A DNA stretch of 14,156 nucleotides from an uncultured Sphingobium sp. (lineage in GTDB: Bacteria; Pseudomonadota; Alphaproteobacteria; Sphingomonadales; Sphingomonadaceae): assembly GCA_946479185.1 (NCBI GenBank), contig CAMLFF010000050.1, positions 1 through 14,156 on the forward strand, given 5' to 3'. The notes below the pieces were generated by a model that made no database searches, had not been told where the DNA came from, and saw nothing but the letters and a program-made list of their open reading frames with translations. Positions 9,476 through 14,156 of this stretch are shown in pieces (the stretch's first letter is position 1; each line of letters begins with the position of its first letter). Both the position numbers and the translations under genes were made by a program.

Positions 9476-10044
9476 GCAGCGCTCTCCAGCGGATGGAACT
9501 GCCCGCCGCTCCACAAGCCTGCGGGCGCATGGCCTTCCTCAATCGCGAGTTCGGCCAGCGTATAAAATAGCGGGCGGGCAATGCGCGCGCGCAGGCCTGC
9601 ATCCAGCGTCAGATAGGGGCGGGGATGATCGTCATTGCCCTCCACGATGATGCGGTGGGCGGCATCCGCGCTCACCCATTGCCCGGTCGCGCCGATGCGA
9701 AAGCGTAAGCTGCGCGCGTCGCCGTTCCCTTCCGTCGCCAGTTCGGTCGCGATCAGCGGCGCGTCCTCCACCTCAATGTCCAGCATCTCCACGGGCGTCA
9801 CCAGCACATGGCGGCCATCGGGCTCGCGGCGCAGCAGCCGCGCGAACAGGCTCACCATTTTGGGGCGCAGAATCTCAGCACCCTCGTGGAACCAGCGGCC
9901 ATCCACATCGATGCGCATATGGCTGTGGCCGCAAAGGGTTGGGTGCCAGGATTCGACCGGGTAAGCCCGCGCCGGATCGCCCTCGTCATCGGGAATCCCG
10001 GCAATCGGCAGATCCGGCTCTTGATCGGTTGGCGGCGTGGTCAT
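9472..10044 (-). CDS. DUF1285 domain-containing protein
   Basis: A 190-residue protein of the conserved but uncharacterised DUF1285 family. The diagnostic core CGHSHMRIDVDGRWFHEGAE and the later LRREPDGRHVLVTPVEMLDI and EVEDAPLIATEL are visible. No membrane segment or signal peptide is seen. The start is set at the ATG at 10044 (MTTPPTDQEPDLP); the open frame continues upstream to 10275, but that extension is Arg/Ser-rich shadow sequence of the neighbouring acetyltransferase. It is the first gene of a tight operon with a CoA diphosphatase and the CCA-adding enzyme. From memory this trio is recurrent in alphaproteobacteria, which hints at a shared nucleotide or tRNA/CoA housekeeping role, but the function is unknown. 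Confidence 0.88.
   Translation of the reverse strand: MTTPPTDQEPDLPIAGIPDDEGDPARAYPVESWHPTLCGHSHMRIDVDGRWFHEGAEILRPKMVSLFARLLRREPDGRHVLVTPVEMLDIEVEDAPLIATELATEGNGDARSLRFRIGATGQWVSADAAHRIIVEGNDDHPRPYLTLDAGLRARIARPLFYTLAELAIEEGHAPAGLWSGGQFHPLESAA
9482..9487 (-). promoter_or_regulatory. Ribosome binding site deciding the GTG start of the Nudix gene
   Basis: GGAGAG on the minus strand lies 6 nt before the GTG at 9475, inside the end of the DUF1285 gene. It supports the GTG at 9475 over the upstream in-frame GTG at 9514. Confidence 0.7.
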
Positions 10045-10093
10045 GCCTGTGCAGATAGGCAAGCTGGCGCGCAATGGCAAAGGGCGCGTGGCT

Positions 10094-10642
10094 TTAGGTA
10101 TCAGTCGTGACGAGCGGAGCCACCGGAGCGGCGAGCGCCAGACGCGGGCCGAGCATGCCCATGGCAGGCAGGTTCTGGCTGAGTTGCCCGCGCGTGAGCA
10201 AGCGATGCTGCTCGACCGGGCCTGGCACTTGCCACTGCGCGGTGTGCCGCGCCTCAAAACCCCAGAAGCGCCCATAATAATCCGGGTCGCCGATCATCAC
10301 CAGCGGATCGCCGGGATTGGCATCGACGGTGTCGATCAGCCGGTCCATGAGCGCGCGACCAATGCCCGCGAGCTGGAGCTGCGGCTGCACGGCAACGGGG
10401 CCGACCATCACCAGCGGGTGCTGCGCGCCATCCGGGCTATGCAAGGCAACCGGCCAGCTCTGCAATAAGCCCGCAAGCGCCCCATCCGAATCATAAGCGG
10501 CGAAGGAAAGATCCGTGATCCAGCTCATGCCGAGGCGGATGCGATAGGCCGTGCGGCCATGGCGATTCGGGCCGAAAGCTGCATCGAGCAGCCCGCCAAT
10601 CGCCGCGTCTCCAACGCCTGCCAGTTCGCTGATCCGCGTCAC
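10094..10642 (-). CDS. GNAT family N-acetyltransferase (YhbS-like)
   Basis: A single-domain acetyl-CoA-dependent N-acetyltransferase of about 182 residues. The beta4-alpha3 acetyl-CoA motif reads VGPVAVQPQLQLAGIGRALM (about residues 80-99, with Q-x-x-G-I-G), and GDPDYYGRFWGF (118-129) is the YhbS-type beta5/helix signature. The N-terminal LLDAAFGPNRHGRTAYRIR also resembles that group. No ATG is available near the start. I prefer GTG at 10642, about 13 nt after GGAAGG; the TTG at 10663 would add seven residues and has no ribosome site. It stops 49 bp before the DUF1285 start and could be the first gene of that operon. A divergent folB-like gene begins 94 bp away. The substrate is unknown. Confidence 0.85.
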   Translation of the reverse strand: MTRISELAGVGDAAIGGLLDAAFGPNRHGRTAYRIRLGMSWITDLSFAAYDSDGALAGLLQSWPVALHSPDGAQHPLVMVGPVAVQPQLQLAGIGRALMDRLIDTVDANPGDPLVMIGDPDYYGRFWGFEARHTAQWQVPGPVEQHRLLTRGQLSQNLPAMGMLGPRLALAAPVAPLVTTDT

Positions 10643-10727
10643 AGCTTGCCGTTCGCCTTCCAAGCGGGCAAGAGCGCCCCAAGGCGGCGGCCTTTACCGG
10701 TTCACGCCCAAATGAAAAGGGCAATTC

Positions 10728-10734
10728 GAGGAAG
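10728..10734 (+). promoter_or_regulatory. Ribosome binding site of folB
   Basis: GAGGAAG is followed by CG and the ATG at 10737. It is the only good Shine-Dalgarno for this frame, so the N-terminal extension of the protein is probably real. Confidence 0.65.
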
Positions 10735-10736
10735 CG

Positions 10737-11144
10737 ATGGCAGGTATCGAGGCAAGGCCGCCGGTGGACCCTATGGACGACATGCTGCTGCTCGAGATCG
10801 AGGATCTCGAAGTGGATGTGCTGACCGGCATTTATTCAGAGGAAACGCACCTACCGCAGCCGCTGCGGATCAGCGTGCGCGCTCTGCTTGAGCATAGGCC
10901 ACATTATGAGCCGAACACGCCGCTCGGCTTCTCCAAAAATTACATGGACCTCAAACATGCCGCCAGCACCGCGATCACGCGGGGCCAGCATTTCATGCTC
11001 GTTGAGGCCGTTGCCGATCATATCATCGACACGATTTTCCTGCAGGACCGCAAGGCCAAGCATGTGACCGTGAAGATCGTGAAGCTCGCCCTTTCCGAAG
11101 CGGACGAGAAGATTGGCATCACGCTGGCGCGCTGGCGCAAATAG
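10737..11144 (+). CDS. folB: Dihydroneopterin aldolase (FolB-like)
   Basis: Expected to cleave 7,8-dihydroneopterin to 6-hydroxymethyl-dihydropterin and glycolaldehyde in folate synthesis. The protein has 135 residues, slightly longer than the usual ~120 because of an N-terminal extension. The family pattern is followed: GIYSEETHLPQPLRISV (31-47, with conserved E and Q), the pterin-site tyrosine Y69 in KNYMDL, E90 in MLVEAVADHI, and the catalytic lysine K116 in KIVKLALSEA. The usual 'KP' after that lysine is 'KL' here. The ATG at 10737 is fixed by GAGGAAG at 10728-10734. It ends exactly where the convergent DUF427 gene ends (TAG at 11142-11144, the other stop at 11145-11147). A FolX-like epimerase is the alternative. 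Confidence 0.75.
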   Translation: MAGIEARPPVDPMDDMLLLEIEDLEVDVLTGIYSEETHLPQPLRISVRALLEHRPHYEPNTPLGFSKNYMDLKHAASTAITRGQHFMLVEAVADHIIDTIFLQDRKAKHVTVKIVKLALSEADEKIGITLARWRK

Positions 11145-11426
11145 TCAGCTGACCTCGACGCCTTTCCAGAAGGCGATGCGGTCGCGGATATTCTCGGCTT
11201 TGTCCTTAGGGTCAGGATAATACCAGGCGGCGTCGCGGTTCTCGGCGCCATCGACATGCAGGCTGTGATAATGGGCGGTGCCCTTCCACGAGCAGATGGT
11301 GGTGGTGTCGCTCGGGCGCAGCAGAGTGGCGTCAACCGTCTCTGCCGGGAAATAATGATTGCCCTCGACGATAATAGTATCGTCACTGCTGGCGATCAGC
11401 CTGCCATTCCATCGTGCTTCGACCAT
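11145..11426 (-). CDS. DUF427 domain-containing protein
   Basis: A 93-residue protein covering the whole of the small DUF427 beta-tent domain. Visible marks are ARWNGRLIASSDDTIIVEGN (4-23), HYFPAETV, CSWKGTAHYHSLHVDG (about 45-60) and AAWYYPDPKDKAENIRDRIA (about 66-85). These are the family's conserved EGNxYFP, CxWKGxAxYxxl and aWxYpdP elements. The biochemical role of the family is not established. The ATG at 11426 has AGGAG 7 nt upstream (11434-11438 on the minus strand). It converges on folB without a single intervening base, so transcription read-through in either direction would be antisense to the other gene. Confidence 0.92.
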   Translation of the reverse strand: MVEARWNGRLIASSDDTIIVEGNHYFPAETVDATLLRPSDTTTICSWKGTAHYHSLHVDGAENRDAAWYYPDPKDKAENIRDRIAFWKGVEVS

Positions 11427-11481
11427 CTTGTCTCTCCTGTGATGGAGAGCAGGTTGGGGGTCGTGCAGTCTCGTTCAAGGC

Positions 11482-12429
11482 TCAGCCCTTTTTCAAACCG
11501 ATCTCGCGCAGCCGCTCATGCAGATAATCATGCGCGCTGATCGGCGGATCGCGGCGGGGATTTTCGTCGCTCACGCATTGCGGCAGCGCTTCGATCAGCA
11601 CGTCCGGTCGCAAATGCAGGAAGAAGGGCATGGCGTAGCGGGCAATGTGGCGGCGCTCTGGCGGCGGATTGACGACGCGGTGGCTGGTCGAGGGCAGCAC
11701 ATGATTGGTGAGGCGCTGGAGCATATCGCCAACATTGATGACCAGAGCGCCGTGCGGCGGCGTCGCGGGAATCCAGTTGCCGGACCTGGTGAGCAGCTCC
11801 AGCCCGCCTTCCTCCGCGCCCAGCAACAGCGTGATCAGGTTGATGTCCTCATGCGCCCCGGCGCGGATGCCCGGCGCCTGCGCGGACACGGGCGGATAAT
11901 GCAGCAGGCGCAGGATGGAATTGCCATTCTCGATGCGCGAATCGAACCAGTCCGGCGCGAGCTCCAGATGACGCGCGACGCCGGAGAGGATGCGGGCGCC
12001 GGTTTCGTCAAAGGCGGCGAACAATTCGGAGAAGGTTTGCTTGAAATCAGCGATTTCGCTTGGCCAGATGTTGGGCGGCATATCGGCGGCGAGAGGATGG
12101 TCGGCTGGTAATTCCCGCCCGACATGCCAGAATTCCTTGAGATCATTCTCGCTCGCACCTTTGGCAACTTCGGTTCCGAATGCCGTGTAGCCGCGCTGGC
12201 CAGCGCCGCCGGGCACGAGATAAGCGCGTTTAGCCTGCTCAGGCAGCGCGAAAAAGGCCTTGGAGAGCGCCCATCCGCGCGCGACCAGATCCGGATCCAT
12301 ACCATGATCGGTCACCATCGCGAAGCCGAAGGCGCGGAAGCTGCTGCCGATCGCATCGGCGAAGTCATCGGCGGAGAGCTTGGCGAGCGAGAGAAGCGGC
12401 ACCTGCTCGATGGGATTGGGAGATGTCAT
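11482..12429 (-). CDS. Isopenicillin N synthase-like 2-oxoglutarate/Fe(II)-dependent oxygenase
   Basis: A 315-residue non-heme iron oxygenase. The N-terminal DIOX_N-like part has PLLSLAKL, then FRAFGFAMVTDHGMD (about 31-45) and KEFWHVGREL. The C-terminal jelly-roll has NSILRLLHYPP, the facial triad H193-x-D195 in AHEDINLITLLLG with H250 in STSHRVVNPP, and R264 in RYAMPFFLHLRPD. The usual R-x-S that grips the 2-oxoglutarate carboxylate is R-Y-A here, so the serine is lost. The start is the ATG at 12429 (MTSPNPIEQVPLLSL); the frame remains open to 12537, but that extension crosses the promoter region of the divergent EVE gene and has no family similarity. The substrate is unknown; the family includes antibiotic, hormone and catabolic oxygenases. 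Confidence 0.88.
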   Translation of the reverse strand: MTSPNPIEQVPLLSLAKLSADDFADAIGSSFRAFGFAMVTDHGMDPDLVARGWALSKAFFALPEQAKRAYLVPGGAGQRGYTAFGTEVAKGASENDLKEFWHVGRELPADHPLAADMPPNIWPSEIADFKQTFSELFAAFDETGARILSGVARHLELAPDWFDSRIENGNSILRLLHYPPVSAQAPGIRAGAHEDINLITLLLGAEEGGLELLTRSGNWIPATPPHGALVINVGDMLQRLTNHVLPSTSHRVVNPPPERRHIARYAMPFFLHLRPDVLIEALPQCVSDENPRRDPPISAHDYLHERLREIGLKKG

Positions 12430-12535
12430 GCTCTGTTGATTAAGCGCTCCCGCCGCGCCTGTCACGCCTCCGCAGAGCTCTTGCGCTGGGCTGTGCCGCG
12501 TGAAATTGTCAGGCTCTGTGAAAGGATCGACCGAC

Positions 12536-12949
12536 ATGCGCTACTGGCTGATGAAATCGGAGCCCGACGTCTTCTCCTGGGATGATCTGGTGAAAAAAGG
12601 CCGGGCGGAATGGGATGGCGTGCGCAATCATACTGCCCAGCGCAACATGAAGGAGATGGAGCTGGGCGATCAGGCGCTCTTCTATCACAGCAATATCGGG
12701 CTCGAGGCCGTCGGCATCATGGAGATTGTGCGGAAAGCCGAGCAGGACAGTACCGATAAGAGCGGCAAGTGGATTTCCGTGGAGGTCGCGCCGGTGCGCA
12801 AGCTTGGGAAGCCGGTTTCGCTCAAAGTGATGAAGGCCGATCCCGCGCTTGCGAACATGGCAACCGTGCGTCAGGGCCGCCTGTCCGTCGCTCCGGTTGA
12901 GGATGAGGAATGGGCGAAGATCATGGAATTGAGCGGAAAATCCCACTGA
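12536..12949 (+). CDS. EVE domain-containing protein
   Basis: A 137-residue protein made of one EVE domain, a PUA-like fold related to YTH and thought to bind modified bases in DNA or RNA. The hallmark sequence is complete: MRYWLMKSEPDVFSWDDL (1-18), WDGVRNHTAQRNMKEM (26-41) and GDQALFYHSN (44-53). The last two are the conserved WdGVRNyqArn and GDxvLFYHSn blocks. The start is the ATG at 12536, with AAAGGA at 12521-12526 about 9 nt upstream. The divergent oxygenase gene starts 106 bp away. The natural ligand is not known; no DNA methyltransferase or restriction gene is in the window to tie it to defence. Confidence 0.93.
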   Translation: MRYWLMKSEPDVFSWDDLVKKGRAEWDGVRNHTAQRNMKEMELGDQALFYHSNIGLEAVGIMEIVRKAEQDSTDKSGKWISVEVAPVRKLGKPVSLKVMKADPALANMATVRQGRLSVAPVEDEEWAKIMELSGKSH

Positions 12950-12961
12950 CACCAAGGCGTT

Positions 12962-12980
12962 GATTGCAATTGTTGCAATC
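12962..12980. repeat. Perfect inverted repeat, candidate operator
   Basis: GATTGCAA-TTG-TTGCAATC is a perfect 8-bp inverted repeat with a 3-base centre, 12 bases after the EVE stop. No T-run follows, so it is not an intrinsic terminator. A second small palindrome, TTGCGCAA at 12991-12998, lies just downstream. Both sit immediately before a promoter-like sequence that precedes the 27-codon ORF, which fits an operator. Confidence 0.5.
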
Positions 12981-12998
12981 GCGCGGCGCGTTGCGCAA

Positions 12999-13027
12999 TT
13001 GAACATTGCCGCACTGCAACATAGATC
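12999..13027 (+). promoter_or_regulatory. Possible sigma-70-type promoter of the 27-codon gene
   Basis: TTGAAC (12999-13004) and TAGATC (13022-13027) are separated by 17 bases. Each matches the consensus only partly (4/6 and about 3/6). It lies directly after the inverted repeats and about 50 bases before the small ORF. Confidence 0.35.
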
Positions 13028-13066
13028 GGGTTCCAGAGCATTGATGCGGGCAACCGCAAGATTCAT

Positions 13067-13070
13067 GGAG
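13067..13070 (+). promoter_or_regulatory. Ribosome binding site of the 27-codon gene
   Basis: GGAG lies 8 nt before the ATG at 13079. The spacing is ideal, and this is the main evidence that the small ORF is translated. Confidence 0.6.
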
Positions 13071-13078
13071 TTTGAGCA

Positions 13079-13162
13079 ATGACATTCATCAAGAAGGTCC
13101 TCGCTGCCTATGTCGCAGCAGCAGGCACAGCCAACCCGTTCATCTCGAGCGGCTATTATTGA
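13079..13162 (+). CDS. Small protein, 27 residues, unrecognised
   Basis: The ORF runs from ATG at 13079 to TGA at 13160-13162. The product begins MTFIKKVLAAYVA, continues through an Ala/Gly-rich middle and ends NPFISSGYY. The first half could form a short amphipathic or hydrophobic helix with a KK pair near the N-terminus. The C-terminus is aromatic. A good GGAG (13067-13070) lies 8 nt before the ATG, a possible promoter and inverted repeats lie upstream, and a strong terminator ends the unit 60 bases downstream. This is a complete gene-like architecture for a tiny monocistronic message. I do not recognise the peptide. It is too short for ordinary gene calling. Alternatives are a leader peptide without a downstream gene, or a small RNA that only incidentally carries an ORF. 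Confidence 0.6.
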   Translation: MTFIKKVLAAYVAAAGTANPFISSGYY

Positions 13163-13221
13163 GCGGCGCGGCGGGCGCTGATGCGCTTGCCGAACTGATC
13201 TCGTGGATCGACCTTAGGGAC

Positions 13222-13249
13222 AGGCGGCGCCGCAGGGTGCCGCCTTTTT
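13222..13249 (+). terminator. Strong intrinsic terminator after the 27-codon gene
   Basis: AGGCGGCGCC pairs with GGTGCCGCCT (10 bp, one G-T wobble) around a GCAG loop, followed by TTTTT. The wobble and the T-run both favour the plus strand. It defines the 3' end of the small-protein transcript, or of EVE read-through. Confidence 0.9.
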
Positions 13250-13306
13250 CATTGGCGAATCGGGGTGCTGCGGCTAAGTGCTGGCTCTTCTCCGGTTCGA
13301 TCGAAA

Positions 13307-13338
13307 CTATCCCCGGACTTATCCCCTTTTCATCCACA
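13307..13338. other. Three DnaA-box-like 9-mers in helical phase
   Basis: CTATCCCCG (13307-13315), TTATCCCCT (13319-13327) and TCATCCACA (13330-13338) resemble the DnaA box TTATCCACA. They carry about 3, 2 and 1 mismatches and start 12 and 11 bp apart. A perfect palindrome TTCGATCGAA (13296-13305) is adjacent. No AT-rich unwinding element or further boxes are seen nearby, so an origin is not claimed. Confidence 0.3.
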
Positions 13339-13427
13339 GATTTGATGATCGACCCAGCGCTGCAATGGCAGATTCCGCTTGGCGCGACTCAAAGATCGTG
13401 ACAGCATCCTTGTTACGGACTGATGAA

Positions 13428-13835
13428 AAGCCTGAGAGAAATCAAAGGCTTGGAAGAATTTCGGACGGGTGCAGACGAGGAGCGCGGCAACGCGATCATC
13501 GAGTGGCTCGGACCCAAAGCCGGACATGAAGAGCGATCCTCCGGGATCGGGCTTGGTCAGGCGGAGGGACGGAAGATGGTGCCACCGTCTAGGTGGAATC
13601 GCTTCCGGTAAAGCCTGAATTTTCCGTCCTTCGGGCGGTGTCGGTTCAGGCGGTTCGGATGATGGCCCCGCGCCATTGGAAGGACCAGGCTTCGCACCGT
13701 CGCGAGATGGCGCAAAGTCAGGCAGTGCGATGATCCTCGGATCAAAGCCTGCCATGCCAGCCGCCGGATGTCCGGTCACGGATTGGAAGGCGATGGTGAA
13801 GTGGGGGTCGGCAGAAATGTCGGCCCCCATTTATC
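13428..13835 (+). ncRNA. Candidate structured RNA (series of hairpins ending in a terminator)
   Basis: Successive hairpins can be drawn on the plus strand. AAGCCT/AGGCTT pairs at 13428-13451. CGATCC/GGATCG pairs at 13534-13549. CGGAAG/CTTCCG (13570-13607) encloses CCACC/GGTGG. GCCTGAA/TTCAGGC (13613-13651) encloses CCGTCC/GGGCGG. ATGGC/GCCAT pairs at 13662-13676. An imperfect stem with a GCGA loop spans 13690-13717, and TGATCC/GGATCA lies at 13731-13744. The terminator-like hairpin at 13802-13829 closes the series. No matching RNA family is recognised, and neither RNase P, tmRNA nor SRP landmarks are present. The 5' end is unknown. The imperfect stem at 13690 folds slightly better on the minus strand, which weakens the strand call. 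Confidence 0.25.
13802..13835 (+). terminator. Terminator-like hairpin
   Basis: TGGGGGTCGGC (13802-13812) pairs with GTCGGCCCCCA (13819-13829), 11 bp with two G-T wobbles on the plus strand, around a 6-base loop. TTTAT follows. The wobbles would be mismatches on the minus strand, so it should act on plus-strand transcripts, although no plus-strand coding gene precedes it. Confidence 0.5.
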
Positions 13836-13907
13836 GTTGGGGTTTCGGAACAGCGCCCACCTGTAGATGGTTCGAGACTATAGCCGAGGAGACCACCTTA
13901 ATCCATC

Positions 13908-13927
13908 ATGCCAGCGGAGGCTGGCAT
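13908..13927. repeat. REP-like palindrome 1
   Basis: ATGCCAGC-GGAG-GCTGGCAT is a perfect 8-bp stem with a 4-base loop. It shares the core CCAGC-gnAG-GCTGG with the palindrome at 14015-14034. Confidence 0.6.
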
Positions 13928-14014
13928 CTGTGGCGGTGGCGCGCGAGGATCGAGTATGGGCGGAGCCTTCACACGCGCCATCATGATTGAGCTTTGGTCC
14001 TCCAACGGTCAGAG

Positions 14015-14034
14015 GCCCCAGCCTTCGCTGGGGC
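14015..14034. repeat. REP-like palindrome 2
   Basis: GCCCCAGC-CTTC-GCTGGGGC is a perfect 8-bp stem with a 4-base loop. Read on the other strand the loop is GAAG, giving the CCCAGCGAAGGCTGGG motif that I associate with dispersed intergenic repeats in sphingomonads. It lies 107 bp from the first copy, in opposite orientation by loop sequence. Confidence 0.65.
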
Positions 14035-14156
14035 GACGATCGAGGGGCGGGGGCTGACTTAAGGTCGTAAGCTACGGCCACAAGCAGCCTTCAGATCGCA
14101 AGCAGCGACCGTCCAACTCATCGACGCAGCTGAGCCCCGCCCGGTCCGGGGAGACT

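Larger units (their letters stand above)
13250..14156. other. Long region without a convincing protein gene
   Basis: These 900 bases hold open frames on both strands (for example 13330-13830 minus, 13423-13611 plus and 13676-13990 plus), but none shows family motifs. They use rare Arg and Gly codons (AGA, AGG, CGA, GGA) and overlap one another. One minus frame from 13527 has a GGAGGA 9 nt before its ATG and would give 65 residues; I cannot support it further. The stretch is instead rich in inverted repeats: DnaA-box-like 9-mers, a chain of hairpins, a terminator-like hairpin and two REP-like palindromes, listed separately. CAAGCAGC is repeated directly at 14081 and 14099, and a 7-bp stem lies at 14063-14079. 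Confidence 0.6.

Noticed and set aside
13072..13401. 109-codon plus-strand frame overlapping the 27-codon gene
   Set aside because: It reads straight through a strong intrinsic terminator and lacks its own ribosome site.
13423..13611. 62-codon plus-strand frame beginning MKSLREIKGLEEF
   Set aside because: There is no Shine-Dalgarno, rare codons are frequent, and its end lies in nested hairpins.
13330..13830. 166-codon minus-strand frame, including a 65-codon sub-frame with GGAGGA upstream of an ATG at 13527
   Set aside because: There are no recognisable motifs, the composition is Pro/Arg/Ser-rich, it overlaps several hairpins and ends within DnaA-like boxes. The ribosome site alone is not enough, though the 65-codon version deserves a homology search.
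13868..13882. GGTTCGAGACT resembling a tRNA T-loop
   Set aside because: The flanks do not pair as a T-stem, and no acceptor or anticodon arm can be drawn.
14063..14106. SRP-RNA-like AAGCAGCC near the right edge
   Set aside because: The GGAA-loop helix 8 sequence and the GGTCAGG partner are absent; only the short AAGCAGCC matches.

Overview
The window looks like chromosomal DNA of a GC-rich alphaproteobacterium, most likely from the Sphingomonadales. The reasons are the strong G/C third-position bias, the Mg-type HemB, the DUF1285 / CoA-diphosphatase / CCA-transferase operon, and short palindromes of the type CCAGC-gnAG-GCTGG in the last 250 bases, which I associate with sphingomonad intergenic DNA. 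The taxonomy is inferred; no rRNA is present. There is no phage, transposase, CRISPR or obvious defence locus.

Layout. (1) 1-1437, minus: hemB, with an RimJ/RimL-like acetyltransferase overlapping its 3' end and running off the left edge. (2) 1577-5809, plus: an MFS transporter resembling the aromatic-acid:H+ symporters, a small stand-alone cyclodeaminase/cyclohydrolase-like protein, and parC (topoisomerase IV subunit A). (3) 5884-7671, plus: a two-domain c-di-GMP protein with an intact EAL phosphodiesterase and a degenerate GGNEF cyclase domain. It converges on, and overlaps by 40 bp, the next operon. (4) 10642-7632, minus: GNAT acetyltransferase, DUF1285 protein, NudL-like CoA diphosphatase and CCA-adding enzyme. 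The last three are coupled by 4-bp start/stop overlaps (GTGA and ATGA). (5) 10737-11144, plus: a FolB-like dihydroneopterin aldolase, meeting a DUF427 protein (minus) tail to tail with zero spacing. (6) 12429-11482, minus: an isopenicillin-N-synthase-like 2-oxoglutarate/Fe(II) oxygenase, divergent from an EVE-domain protein (12536-12949, plus).

The right-hand ~1.2 kb (12950-14156) holds no conventional gene but is far from featureless. It contains a self-contained unit for a 27-residue peptide: a perfect 8-bp inverted repeat, a possible promoter, a good Shine-Dalgarno, the ORF, and a strong intrinsic terminator at 13222-13249. Next come three DnaA-box-like sequences spaced by 11-12 bp, then about 400 bases with at least six successive hairpins ending in a second terminator-like hairpin (13802-13835). 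That stretch is a candidate structured RNA. Two REP-like palindromes follow. The peptide unit and the hairpin region are the best candidates for something undescribed.

Most named genes are housekeeping: tetrapyrrole and folate synthesis, chromosome decatenation, tRNA maturation and CoA housekeeping. Several start codons given here differ from the longest open frame; the reasons are stated in each entry.
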